64,000 nucleotides of DNA from Micromonospora sp. H61 (GCF_018070325.1 NZ_JAGPXY010000012.1:1-64000); one strand, 5' to 3'; positions 35,374-43,754 are shown, counted from the stretch's first letter. Notes: generated by a model from the sequence alone, not told the origin. A program made the numbers and translations.

Positions 35374-36405
35374 TCACATATTCATGATCGGGAGCTGCGT
35401 GTCGCCCGGCTCCAGCCTGGCGAGCAACTGTTCGGGTTGCCCGGTCACCCTCGACAACGCCTCCAGTGCCGCCGCCCGGTCGCCCTGGTCGCACCACACG
35501 ACGGCCAGGGCGATCCCTAGTCCGTTGGCGACGTGTGGGCTGCGTTCCTTCGCCAACCGGGCGGCGTCGAGGATGTCCCGCAACGCGTCGTCGTGGCGGC
35601 CGATGCGGCTGCGCGCCATCGCCCGGTTGGCGAGCAGCATGACGCGCACGATCGGGGTGCACTCGCCGGTGAGCTGGCGGCCCATCAGCTCGGCGGCCCG
35701 CTCGTAGTCCCGCATCCGGAACGCGGCAGCCCAGCCGGTCAGGTCGGTGAGCTGGATCAGGTCGATCACCCGGCCCTCTTCCGGCCAGGTCTTGCGGTAG
35801 CTGAGCCGGAAGCTGATCCAGCCGTTCGAGTCCAGGGCGGGCAGCAGCGGGCGAATGTCGGTAGCGCACTGCTCCGGGCTCGGCGGGCAGTGGAGAAACG
35901 CCGGCCTCGGGTCGGCCACCAGCGCCCGGCCCTCGTGGTCGAACAGCCAGTTGCCGCGATGCGCGTCGCCGTGCAGGATCTTGAGGGAGTGCAGGCGCGC
36001 CAGGGTGTGGCCGATGGCGTAGCCGTCCGTGTCCGGCGTGAACCGGCCCGGCTCGGCCACCCACAGGTCCCGGAACTCGCGGTAGTCGGTCACCACCGGC
36101 CGGGCCTCGTACGGAAATGGCGGCGGCACCCGGTCGGCATAGGAGCACAGGTAACGGATGCTCTCGCGTTGCCCGATCACCAGCGGGTAGCGCGGCCCGC
36201 CCTCGCCGGTGAGACCAGACAGTGGCACCGCGGCGCACTCGCCGACCGACTCGACGATGTCCCGCGGCCACCGATCCGTTTTGTGGTCGGCGGGCACCTC
36301 GTCGCGGAGCAGGACGATCTGGCCGCCCGCCACCAGCTCGCGGACGGCGCAGAGATCTGTTCCGGCGAACTCGATCACCTCGACACCCGTCGATCCCAGC
36401 ATCAT
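35374..36405 (-). CDS. APH/kinase-fold protein with C-terminal TPR-like repeats
   Basis: 343 residues. The middle carries a kinase catalytic loop, LKILHGDAHRGNWLFD, followed by ALVADPRPAF: His-Gly-Asp-x-His-x-x-Asn and a metal-binding Asp, as in APH/choline-kinase-like enzymes. The N-lobe is short and divergent (EVIEFAGTDLCAVRELVAGGQIVLLRDEV); I cannot place its Lys. After about residue 225 come helical repeats (YERAAELMGRQL, ALRDILDAARLAKER, AALEALSRVTG). Divergent from an unknown gene with a shared minus-10 region. The start is MM at 36405, 6 bases after TAGGAT, so probably leaderless. Substrate unknown. Confidence 0.75.
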   Translation of the reverse strand: MMLGSTGVEVIEFAGTDLCAVRELVAGGQIVLLRDEVPADHKTDRWPRDIVESVGECAAVPLSGLTGEGGPRYPLVIGQRESIRYLCSYADRVPPPFPYEARPVVTDYREFRDLWVAEPGRFTPDTDGYAIGHTLARLHSLKILHGDAHRGNWLFDHEGRALVADPRPAFLHCPPSPEQCATDIRPLLPALDSNGWISFRLSYRKTWPEEGRVIDLIQLTDLTGWAAAFRMRDYERAAELMGRQLTGECTPIVRVMLLANRAMARSRIGRHDDALRDILDAARLAKERSPHVANGLGIALAVVWCDQGDRAAALEALSRVTGQPEQLLARLEPGDTQLPIMNM

Positions 36406-36411
36406 GGGTCG

Positions 36412-36421
36412 ATCCTAGAAT
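36412..36421. promoter_or_regulatory. Overlapping divergent minus-10 elements (ATCCTAGAAT)
   Basis: The minus-strand hexamer TAGGAT (36412-36417) stands 6 bases before the ATG at 36405. The plus-strand hexamer TAGAAT (36416-36421) stands 7 bases before the GTG at 36429. They share the central TA, giving the form ANNNTANNNT. Both mRNAs would start at or next to their start codons. Confidence 0.6.
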
Positions 36422-36428
36422 GGGTGCC

Positions 36429-37619
36429 GTGGCCGGGAACGATCAGAATGTGGCGCTGGTGACGCAGACGCTGGTGGCCAACGCCAGTGGCGTCCTGTCC
36501 CGGCCGGAGGCACTGACCCTCCCCAGGTTCCTCGATCTCTGCTCGCTCTGCGAGGCCACGGTTCTCCTCGACCGCATGGAGGCACTGGGCGCCTCGGGCG
36601 AGTACGTCAGTGGCCTCAGCAGCCGGCTCGCTCGCGAGGGGCTGTACCGGACGTTTGCGCCGACTCTGTCGCGCGACGAACTCCGCCGGGTCGCGCTGCG
36701 ACTGCCCGACGAACTCGCGAAGCGGGTCACTGACGGCGACGGCGACGACCCGTCGGCTGCCGGCGAGACCGGCGCGGTGGTCGGCCTGGACTACACGACC
36801 GGCCTGAACAACCTCCTCGCCCAGGTCGACGGGCTCGGCGGCTTTGCCAGCGCGGGTGACGCCTTGGTCAAGGACCGGATGCACCGGGGCAACGGCTACC
36901 TGGTCGTGGCCGCCGCGCACGGCCTCGACTACTTCCCGGACTTCGATCGCGTGCCGTTCGTCGCCGGCACCCTGCAGAAGACCTACCGGTCGCTGCCGCG
37001 CCAGCTGTACGACAAGATCGCCGAATCGCTCGAGGAGCCGCTCACCGGAGGCGACGTCGTCGCCGAGTGGACGGCCATGTCGACGATCCCGATCCCGCCG
37101 ATCGCCGCGCTCGTGCTGTCCCGCGCGTCCCGTCTCAGGGACATTCCCGAGCAGTTGCTCCGGGTCCGAGACGAGTTCAGCGGTTACCGCCGCTACTTCG
37201 GTGACTTCAAGGCCGAGTTGCAGGCCGCCGACACGATCCGCGAGCGTCGCAGACTGCTGGCCCGCTACCGAACCCTGCTGGAGGAGGCGAGCGGCCCGCG
37301 ACGCGAGGCGGTCTCGGTGACCGAGATGCTCAACCTGACGGAGAAGGCGGTCAAGGTGGCCGCCGCCCCGACCTTGCCGACCAGTTACGGCGCCCTGCTG
37401 GTGACGCAGCCGGTCGACTGGATCAGCCGTTGGTGGCGCCGCCGCCCGCTGGCCATCCTGTTCCGTCTGGACAGCAAGATGCCCAAGCTCCCGGAGTACC
37501 GGCAGTTGGCCGCCCGGCTGTGGGGCCCCGGGCCCGCCGCCCGCCTGCACGACCAGGCCGCCGCGCACGGCGCGAACGTGCGGAAGCTCCTGTCCGAGGC
37601 CGAGGTCACCCTCCCCTGA
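36429..37619 (+). CDS. Conserved protein of unknown function, divergent from the kinase-TPR gene
   Basis: 396 residues, mostly helical, no signal peptide or membrane span. Visible pieces: LPRFLDLCSLCEATVLLDRMEALG near the start, then NLLAQVDGLGG, AHGLDYFPDFDRVPFV, and a basic patch WISRWWRRRPLAILFRLDSKMP near the C-terminus. I recognise no domain. An ATG at 36420 is in frame but overlaps the minus-10 hexamer; the GTG at 36429 has leaderless spacing and is preferred. Co-regulation with the kinase-fold gene across the shared promoter is likely. Confidence 0.7.
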   Translation: MAGNDQNVALVTQTLVANASGVLSRPEALTLPRFLDLCSLCEATVLLDRMEALGASGEYVSGLSSRLAREGLYRTFAPTLSRDELRRVALRLPDELAKRVTDGDGDDPSAAGETGAVVGLDYTTGLNNLLAQVDGLGGFASAGDALVKDRMHRGNGYLVVAAAHGLDYFPDFDRVPFVAGTLQKTYRSLPRQLYDKIAESLEEPLTGGDVVAEWTAMSTIPIPPIAALVLSRASRLRDIPEQLLRVRDEFSGYRRYFGDFKAELQAADTIRERRRLLARYRTLLEEASGPRREAVSVTEMLNLTEKAVKVAAAPTLPTSYGALLVTQPVDWISRWWRRRPLAILFRLDSKMPKLPEYRQLAARLWGPGPAARLHDQAAAHGANVRKLLSEAEVTLP

Positions 37620-37695
37620 AGGCCCGGCTGCGACGCGGCACGCCCTGCCGAGCGGCGGCGGACGGGGTTGACCCCCGCCCGCCGTCGCCCGACGG

Positions 37696-40600
37696 TCAGG
37701 TGACAGTGATGGTGAGGTTGAGCGAGCGGGTCTCCCCGCTGGTGTAGGTGACCGTCACCCGGGCGGTGTAGGTCCCCTTGCGGGGGTAGCTGTGCGCCGT
37801 CGACCGTAGTGTCGATCCGTGCGTGATGGCGCTGTTGTCGCCGAAGTCCCACGCGTAGTCGGTGATGCTCTGCCCGGACGGCGCCGTCGCCGTGGCGGTG
37901 AGCGTGGTGGTCAGCGGTGCGGTGCCGCCGGTCGGGTTGGCGGCCAGGGACAACGTCCCGCTCGGCTCCTGTTTGACCCCGGCGCCGTTGAACCGCAGCC
38001 AGTCGAGGGCGAGCAGGTCCGGGGTGCCGTTGACCTGGGCGGCGTTGACGAACTTCGCGTACAGGGTGGTCGTGCCGGTGGGCTTGTTGGTCAGCGTGAC
38101 GGTGGGGGAGACCAGGTTGTCCCACCCGCCGGTGGAGCCGATGGTGGCCGTGCCGATCAGCGTGCCGGTGGGCGAGCCGGTGCGCAGTTCGATGGTGCCG
38201 CCGAGCCCGCCGTTGGTCACCCCGAGCGTCACCGAGCCGACGTTGCGCAGGTCCGCCGGCCCGAACGCCACCCAGTCGTTGTGGTCGACTTCGCCGAGCC
38301 GCTTGCCGGCGCGGGCGGTGGCCCGGTCGTTGACGGTGACGCCGGACTGGGCGCTGAAGTGCTCGGCCTCCTTGCTCTTGGGCTGCAACTGGACGCGGGT
38401 CGAGCCGGTCAGCGCCGGTACGCCGCCGGCCGCGCCACCGTCGGTGTACTGCGCGGTGATCAGGGTGTAGAGGTTCTGCCCCGGCCCGTGGCCGTCACCG
38501 GCGTCCGCCTCGGTGGCGAGCAGCCCGGAGCAACCGGTGTAGACGTCCAGCGGGTGGGCGTGCGAGTCGTGGCCGAGCTGCGTCTGCACTGTCACCTTGG
38601 CGCAGTCGATGGCGCTCTCCTCCGGGTCGGTGACCGTCACCGTGTACGGGATCTTGTCGCCGAAGTCGAAGAACCCGCCGTCGGGCACTGTGATGGTCAC
38701 CGTCGGTCGGGTGTTGCCGACCACCACGTCGGTGACCGCTGTGGCGGTCAACCCGTTGCCGCTGTTGCGCACTGTCAGCCGGGCGGTGTGCTTCCCGGCC
38801 GTGGAGTAGGTGTGGCTCGGGTTGGCGGCGGTGGAGTCGGTGCTGCCGTCGTTTGTGAAGTCCCAGGCGTAGCTGAGCGCCGACCCGTCACCGGCGGACG
38901 ACCCGGCCGAGGAGAACGTCACAGCGAGCGGCGTACGTCCGGTGTCCGGGGTGGCGGCGATCTTCGCGGTCGGTGGCCGCCCGTTGGCGACGTAGTCGAT
39001 CCGGTAGATGCCCGCGCCGGCGTTGCTGCCGCCGCGACCGCTGCCGGTGCCCTCGCCGAAGTCGATGACGTAGAGCGAACCGTCCGGGCCGAACTCCGCC
39101 TCGAAGGGCTGGATCCAGCTCATGTTGCCGAAGATCCCGTTGATCGACTGGAGGTCACCCACGGCGGTCGGGCCGAAGCGCGTGTTGCTGAAGGTCTGCG
39201 CCGTCTTGTGGATCGACAGCGTCTTGAACCACCTGCGGGTCAGCTCATAGGTGATCCACTTGCCCTCGAAGTACTCGGGGAACTTCGTGGTGCGGGTGTT
39301 GGCCGGGTCGTAGTCGTAGACCGGGCCGCTCATCGGCCCGCCACCGCCGGTGCCCAGCTCGGGGAACTGGGTGGAGGCGGAGTACGCGTACCAGACCAGC
39401 GCGGACTTCGCCGCCGGCAGGGTGGTCAGGCCGGTGTTGTTGGGTGAGTTGTTCACCGGTGCGGCGCAGTTGAACTTCGCCCCCGAGGTGTTGGCGGCGA
39501 AGTTGTAGTCGTTGAACGGGATGTTGTTGCCCACGCAGTACGGCCATCCGAAGTTGGCGGCGCTGGTGATCCGGTTGAACTCGACAGTCCCCTCCGGACC
39601 GCGGTTGGGGTCGGCGGCGCGGGCGTCCGGACCGTAGTCGGCCACCAGCACCGCGTTGGTCTGCGGTTCGACGGTGATCCGGAACGGGTTGCGCATGCCC
39701 ATCGCGTAGATCTCCGGCCGGGTCCTCGCGGTGCCGGCCGGGAAGAGGTTGCCGCTGGGCACCGTGTACGTACCGTCGGACTGTGGGGTGATCCGCAGGA
39801 TCTTGCCGCGTAGGTCGTTGGTGTTGCCGGCGGTGCCCTGGGCGTCCCAGGCCGCGCGGCCGGCGCGCTCGTCGACCGGGGTGTAGCCGCTGGAGGCGAA
39901 CGGGTCGGTGTTGTCACCGATCGCCGCGTAGAGCCGACCGGCGGCGTCCATGGCCAGCGACCCGCCCATGTGCGAGTTGGCCCGGCCCTCACCCCGGTAG
40001 GTGGGGACGGTCAGCAGGCGTTTCTCCGAGGAGAGCGCGACGCTGTTGTTGGCGACAGTGAACCGGGACAGGTTGAGCTGTTTGAGGGTCTTGTCCGACC
40101 AGAGCAGGTAGATCCAGCCGTTGCTGGCGAAGTTGCGGTCCAGGGTCATCCCGAGCAGCCCGTCGGACTGGTCGGTCATCGCCGAGGTGTACGCGAAGTC
40201 CAGCAGCGTGGTGACCTGGAGGGTGTCGGAGTTGACCACCTTCAGCGCGCCGGTGCGTTGGATGTAGTAGACCTTCCGGTCCGGGCCGACGGCCAGCTCG
40301 AAGGGGTCGGCCAGGTTCTCGGTGACCAGCCCCACCCGTTCGAAGTTGCTGGTCTTGGTGGCCGAGCAGTCACCGGCGACCGCGCCGGCCGCCCACTCGA
40401 TGCCGTAGCGCAGGTGCTCCAGGAAGGTCGGGGTGCTGAACTGGGAGCTGGCGTGCCCGCCTGCGGTGAACCAGGACCGGCCGCCGTCGTAGCGCTGACA
40501 CCAGGAGTACGCGTGGTCGACGCCCTCGTCCAGGCCGTTGATCCCGTCGTGCACCTTGATCTGGGCGAGGGTGTGCACGTTGCCGGTCGGGTTGGTCCGC

Positions 40601-41160
40601 CAGTTGTACCACTCCTCGCTCTGCTCCCAGAGCTCCGGCAGGTTGCGCGTGGAGGGGTGCGCCCGGTCGAGCACCTTGACCCGGCCGGGGAAGGTGCCGC
40701 CGGTGGACGAGAAGTCGGGGTGGTAGTCGAAGATCGTGCCGACCAGGCCCTCGTACCAGGGCCAGTCACGTTCGCTGGCCGACGCGGCGTGCAGGCCGGC
40801 CCAACCACCGCCGTTGCGGATGAACGTCTGCAACGCGGCCCGCTGGCTGGCGTTGAGCAGGGCACCCGAGGTCGGGAGACTGTTGGTGTTGTTGAACACG
40901 AGAGCGTCGAAGGTGGCGAGGTTGGCGTCGGTGAAGGCCGCCGCGTCGGTGGTGGCGACGACCTCGAAGTTGTGGGCGGCGCCGAGCTGCTGGATCGCTG
41001 CGATGCCGGCCGGGATCGAGTCGTGGTAGAAGTTGGTGATCTTGGAGAAGACCAACACCCGGAAGCGCGGGGCGGCCTCGGCGGGCAGGGCGGTGGTGGT
41101 GCTCACCACTGTGGCGATGGCGAGCAGGATCAGGCAGAACGCACGGAGGTGTCGGGGCAT
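37696..41160 (-). CDS. Secreted ThuA-sugar dehydrogenase-PKD-CBM multidomain protein
   Basis: 1,154 residues. Signal peptide to AEAA (about residue 29). ThuA-like domain about 32-265 (FRVLVFSKITNFYHDSIPAG, NGGGWAGLHAASASE). Next a six-bladed propeller of the PQQ glucose/sorbosone dehydrogenase type, about 285-720 (LADPFELAVGPDRKVYYIQRTG, YAMGMRNPFRITVEP, WIQPFEAEFGPDGSLYVIDFG). Then PKD 1 (YAWDFTNDGSTDSTAANPSH), a Cys-containing segment, a CBM6-like module (EAEHFSAQSGV, WVAFGPADLRNVGSVTLG) and a final PKD (YAWDFGDNSA). It should act outside the cell on polysaccharide or sugar. ATG preceded by AGGGAG; two LacI-type sites lie upstream. Confidence 0.92.
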   Translation of the reverse strand: MPRHLRAFCLILLAIATVVSTTTALPAEAAPRFRVLVFSKITNFYHDSIPAGIAAIQQLGAAHNFEVVATTDAAAFTDANLATFDALVFNNTNSLPTSGALLNASQRAALQTFIRNGGGWAGLHAASASERDWPWYEGLVGTIFDYHPDFSSTGGTFPGRVKVLDRAHPSTRNLPELWEQSEEWYNWRTNPTGNVHTLAQIKVHDGINGLDEGVDHAYSWCQRYDGGRSWFTAGGHASSQFSTPTFLEHLRYGIEWAAGAVAGDCSATKTSNFERVGLVTENLADPFELAVGPDRKVYYIQRTGALKVVNSDTLQVTTLLDFAYTSAMTDQSDGLLGMTLDRNFASNGWIYLLWSDKTLKQLNLSRFTVANNSVALSSEKRLLTVPTYRGEGRANSHMGGSLAMDAAGRLYAAIGDNTDPFASSGYTPVDERAGRAAWDAQGTAGNTNDLRGKILRITPQSDGTYTVPSGNLFPAGTARTRPEIYAMGMRNPFRITVEPQTNAVLVADYGPDARAADPNRGPEGTVEFNRITSAANFGWPYCVGNNIPFNDYNFAANTSGAKFNCAAPVNNSPNNTGLTTLPAAKSALVWYAYSASTQFPELGTGGGGPMSGPVYDYDPANTRTTKFPEYFEGKWITYELTRRWFKTLSIHKTAQTFSNTRFGPTAVGDLQSINGIFGNMSWIQPFEAEFGPDGSLYVIDFGEGTGSGRGGSNAGAGIYRIDYVANGRPPTAKIAATPDTGRTPLAVTFSSAGSSAGDGSALSYAWDFTNDGSTDSTAANPSHTYSTAGKHTARLTVRNSGNGLTATAVTDVVVGNTRPTVTITVPDGGFFDFGDKIPYTVTVTDPEESAIDCAKVTVQTQLGHDSHAHPLDVYTGCSGLLATEADAGDGHGPGQNLYTLITAQYTDGGAAGGVPALTGSTRVQLQPKSKEAEHFSAQSGVTVNDRATARAGKRLGEVDHNDWVAFGPADLRNVGSVTLGVTNGGLGGTIELRTGSPTGTLIGTATIGSTGGWDNLVSPTVTLTNKPTGTTTLYAKFVNAAQVNGTPDLLALDWLRFNGAGVKQEPSGTLSLAANPTGGTAPLTTTLTATATAPSGQSITDYAWDFGDNSAITHGSTLRSTAHSYPRKGTYTARVTVTYTSGETRSLNLTITVT

Positions 41161-41191
41161 GGGGGCGCTCCCTGTCGGACGGTGAGGGGTC

Positions 41192-41205
41192 GGAAAGCGC
41201 TTTCT
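41192..41205. promoter_or_regulatory. LacI-type operator candidate 1 for the ThuA gene
   Basis: GGAAAGCGCTTTCT; the core GAAAGCGCTTTC is a perfect 12-base palindrome with central CG. It lies 32 bases upstream of the ATG at 41160. Confidence 0.65.
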
Positions 41206-41257
41206 CGCTGCCCGCACCACGGTACTGACAGCCAGTGACGACCGTCAATAGCTTGCT

Positions 41258-41271
41258 GGTAAGCGGTTTCC
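41258..41271. promoter_or_regulatory. LacI-type operator candidate 2 for the ThuA gene
   Basis: GGTAAGCGGTTTCC matches GGAAAGCGCTTTCC at 12 of 14 positions, 66 bases from site 1. Paired sites would allow looping. The remaining bases up to 41392 hold the divergent promoter region of the methyltransferase gene. Confidence 0.5.
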
Positions 41272-41392
41272 CGCCCCGGCGACGTCCGCGCCTCGGTGAC
41301 CCCACGAACCGATGGGTACGGCCTAAGCTGTCCTCTGGATACGTCCGGTGACGCTGTGGATGCTGCGTGTTCCACCGACCTGGGGAGGTCTC

Positions 41393-42238
41393 ATGACGGC
41401 GCCGTCCACGTCGGAATTGCCCGAGGGTCGCGGTGCCGACCGGATCGACACCACGACCGTGCATCCGGCTCGCCGCTACAACTACTGGCTCGGCGGCAAG
41501 GACAACTTCGCCGTCGACCGGGAGTCCGGCGACCAGATCGCGGCCGTCTACCCAGGGGTGCGCACGCTCGCCCGGGAAAACCGAGCCTTCCTCGGCCGGG
41601 CGGTCCGGTTCCTCGCCGACGAGGTCGGCGTCCGGCAGTTTCTCGACATCGGCACCGGCATCCCGAGCGCCGACAACACCCACGAGGTGGCCCAGTCCGT
41701 CGCCCCCGACTCCCGGGTGGTCTACGTCGACAACGACCCGATGGTGCTGGTCCACGCCCGGGCGCTGCTGACCAGCGACCCGGCCGGCGCCACCGCCTAC
41801 CTGGACGCCGACCTGCGCGACCCGGAGAAGATCCTCGCCGACCCGCAGCTGCACACCACAGTGGACCTGTCCCGACCGGTGGCGCTGGTGCTCATCGCCG
41901 TGACGCACTTCCTCACCGACGACGACCGCCCACACGAGCAGGTTGCCCGCTTGCTCGACGCGCTGCCGTCGGGAAGCTGGCTGGCGCTGACCCACTTCAC
42001 CACCGACCACATCCCCGCCGAGATCGTCAGGCGGATGGAGGCCGAGTTCGCCGCCGGCCGGATGAAGCAGGACGCCGTCCCCCGCGACCGCGCCGAGTTC
42101 GCCCGCTTCTTCACCGGTCTGGAGCTGGCCGAACCGGGCATCGTCCCGGTCACCGAGTGGCGGCCTCAGGTGCCACCTGAGCAGCGCCCGCCCCTAACCG
42201 ACGCCTCCATCTACGGCGCGGTGGCCCGCAAGCCCTAA
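41393..42238 (+). CDS. SAM-dependent methyltransferase (DUF574 family)
   Basis: 281 residues. DUF574 (S-adenosyl methyltransferase) marks: HPARRYNYWLGGKDNFAVDRESGDQI near the start, FLDIGTGIPSADNTHEVAQSVAP as the SAM-binding loop, VVYVDNDPMVLVHARALL and ALTHFTTD. The family is greatly expanded in actinomycetes; substrates are unknown. ATG preceded by GGGGAGG. Divergent from the ThuA gene and followed by the MITE-like element. Confidence 0.93.
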   Translation: MTAPSTSELPEGRGADRIDTTTVHPARRYNYWLGGKDNFAVDRESGDQIAAVYPGVRTLARENRAFLGRAVRFLADEVGVRQFLDIGTGIPSADNTHEVAQSVAPDSRVVYVDNDPMVLVHARALLTSDPAGATAYLDADLRDPEKILADPQLHTTVDLSRPVALVLIAVTHFLTDDDRPHEQVARLLDALPSGSWLALTHFTTDHIPAEIVRRMEAEFAAGRMKQDAVPRDRAEFARFFTGLELAEPGIVPVTEWRPQVPPEQRPPLTDASIYGAVARKP

Positions 42239-42283
42239 CCGGCCCGATCAGGACTTCGTCGCTAGGCACGGCCTGACCAGCTG

Positions 42284-42514
42284 GTGCTCTGACCACGAAC
42301 GTTCACGGTGTTGGATGACACGCCGCTCAGCCTCCGAGGTGGGCGCCGTGTCCGCGTTGAGGCTGTGCCGGTGGCACAGCCCGTGCGTGTGCGGCGGCTG
42401 TCCGACTAGGAAGGTCAGCAGCGGCTGCGAATTACGAACGCCAACGACGATGGGGCCAGCCCGCCGTACGAACGGCAGCCTGACCCACACCGTGAACGTT
42501 CGTGGTCAGAGCAC
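42284..42514. mobile_element. 231-bp MITE-like element with perfect 27-bp terminal inverted repeats
   Basis: Positions 42284-42310 and 42488-42514 are exact inverted copies over 27 bases, beginning GTGCTCTGACC. The similarity continues weakly for about 7 bases outside. The 177-base interior has no recognisable protein. No convincing target duplication is seen (outer flanks CTG and TAG). The right end touches the stop codon of the I36 gene (42514-42516), so insertion was just beyond, or replaced, that gene's end. Probably an internally deleted insertion sequence moved by a transposase elsewhere in the genome. Confidence 0.7.
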
Positions 42515-42957
42515 TAGCAGGGCTTGGCGTACCAGTACGGGTCGAACTCCACCCAGCTTGCGCCGGCTCCGTCGACGAAGCCGTGGGCTTCATTGCCGTT
42601 CTGGTCCAGCAGATAGGCCCAGTAGCTCGGAGTCTGGTTGTTGTAGACGGACCCCCAGCCGTTCCAGTTGAACAGCGCGTAGCTGCCACAGGCGTAGATC
42701 ACGAACATGCGGCCGCGGAAATCGCCCTCGGTGTAGAGGCACAGGGCGGTGTAGGGGCAGGAGCCAGCGGTCTGCGAGGAGATCCCGGAAACGCTTGCGT
42801 TGTTGTTGTCGTCGGGGCCGGACTGGATGGCCTGCGCGGAGATTCCGGCAACGCTCGCGCGGTTGCTGTCGTCGGGGTTGGCGTGGGCGGCCGAGGGCAC
42901 CGTGAGGGTGGCGACGACAGCGGCGAGTGCGGCGATGAGGAACAGCCGTGGTTTCAT
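42514..42957 (-). CDS. Secreted peptidase-inhibitor I36-family protein (beta/gamma-crystallin-like)
   Basis: 147 residues. Signal peptide MKPRLFLIAALAAVVATLTVPSAAHA-like to about residue 26. A tandem 20-residue repeat follows (PDDSNRASVAGISAQAIQSG, then PDDNNNASVSGISSQTAGS). The C-terminal domain has CPYTALCLYTEGDFRGRMFV and FNWNGWGSVYNNQTPSYW, the crystallin-like Greek-key pattern of the I36 (SMPI-like) family, with three Cys. Some relatives inhibit metalloproteases; others are developmental surface proteins. Its final codons and stop abut the mobile element's terminal repeat. Confidence 0.8.
   Translation of the reverse strand: MKPRLFLIAALAAVVATLTVPSAAHANPDDSNRASVAGISAQAIQSGPDDNNNASVSGISSQTAGSCPYTALCLYTEGDFRGRMFVIYACGSYALFNWNGWGSVYNNQTPSYWAYLLDQNGNEAHGFVDGAGASWVEFDPYWYAKPC
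42761..42880 (-). repeat. 60-bp tandem duplication inside the I36 gene
   Basis: The DNA of about 42761-42820 is repeated at about 42821-42880 with exact 60-base periodicity and scattered substitutions (for example GATCCCGGAAACGCT and GATTCCGGCAACGCT). It encodes the two PDD...SVxGIS segments between signal peptide and crystallin domain. Confidence 0.75.
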
Positions 42958-43179
42958 GCGACCACAGTGATCAATGTATGGCACTGCGTCAATAGACTCG
43001 ATATGTGGGGAAAATAACGCATGCGTCCCATTCTCGTGAAACCCCAGAGGGATGCCGCGGCCGGATCCTCGCCGGCAGTGGCGCCGAGCGTGGGGAGACG
43101 GGTGGTCCGCACACCGTCGGCGGTGAGCGACAGCGGGTTTCGCCGCCACCGCTGGGGCGTCGGGCCGGGCCCTTGCCGG

Positions 43180-43716
43180 TCAGGCAAACGGCTTCGGGTC
43201 GAAGCTGATGCCGCCCCGTTCGGCCATCCGGAGCACCCGAGCGCCGTAACGCGGGGGTTGGCGCAGGTAGAGGGTGTAGCCCGTCGCCTGGAACCTCAGG
43301 TCCAGGTCGCGCCCTTCCAGGTGCCAGCAGGGCTCCCCTGGCTGTGAGGGAGCCTCCTGGCGCAGGCTCTTCAACTCGAACGGCAGACAGATGGAGTCCA
43401 AGCTGCCGACGATGTCCCACACGCTGTGGAAGATCAACGTGGCCGGCGCGACCCAGAAGTGAATCTGCCCAATCGGCCCCGGATCGATCCGGCGCACGAT
43501 GTAGTCGAGGTCGAGATGCAGTTTCGTGGCCGACGGCGCGGTGGGGTCGAGGTCGTCGTCCTCCCGGTAGTCCAGTGTCGAGTCTTCCGGTGGGCCCTCG
43601 TCGTCAGTGACGGCGAGCGCGTGAATTCGGCAGTAGTCCCACGATGTTTCCACAAGGTCCCGATCGGTCAAGGTGGCCTTACGGAGACCAGATTCGGGGT
43701 GCACATCCGTCGTCAT
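43180..43716 (-). CDS. Hypothetical protein, acidic, no recognised domain
   Basis: 178 residues from the ATG at 43716 (MTTDVHPESGLRKATL). No signal or membrane span. An acidic stretch DDEGPPEDSTLDYREDDDLDP is followed by a beta-rich part (KLHLDLDYIVRRIDPG, IHFWVAPATLIFHSVWDIVG, DLDLRFQATGYTLYLRQPPRYG). Length and composition recall small actinobacterial or immunity-type proteins, but I recognise no family. The 222 bases between it and the I36 gene show no feature. Confidence 0.65.
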   Translation of the reverse strand: MTTDVHPESGLRKATLTDRDLVETSWDYCRIHALAVTDDEGPPEDSTLDYREDDDLDPTAPSATKLHLDLDYIVRRIDPGPIGQIHFWVAPATLIFHSVWDIVGSLDSICLPFELKSLRQEAPSQPGEPCWHLEGRDLDLRFQATGYTLYLRQPPRYGARVLRMAERGGISFDPKPFA

Positions 43717-43754
43717 GAAACGATTATCGCCAGCCGCGTCGACAGCGCCAGATG

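Noticed and set aside
36420..36428. ATG at 36420 as the start of the unknown gene
   Set aside because: It overlaps the TAGAAT hexamer and has no ribosome site; the GTG at 36429 has leaderless spacing.
42248..42490. 80-codon minus-strand frame inside the MITE-like element as a transposase fragment
   Set aside because: No DDE, HTH or other transposase motif is visible and it crosses the left terminal repeat.
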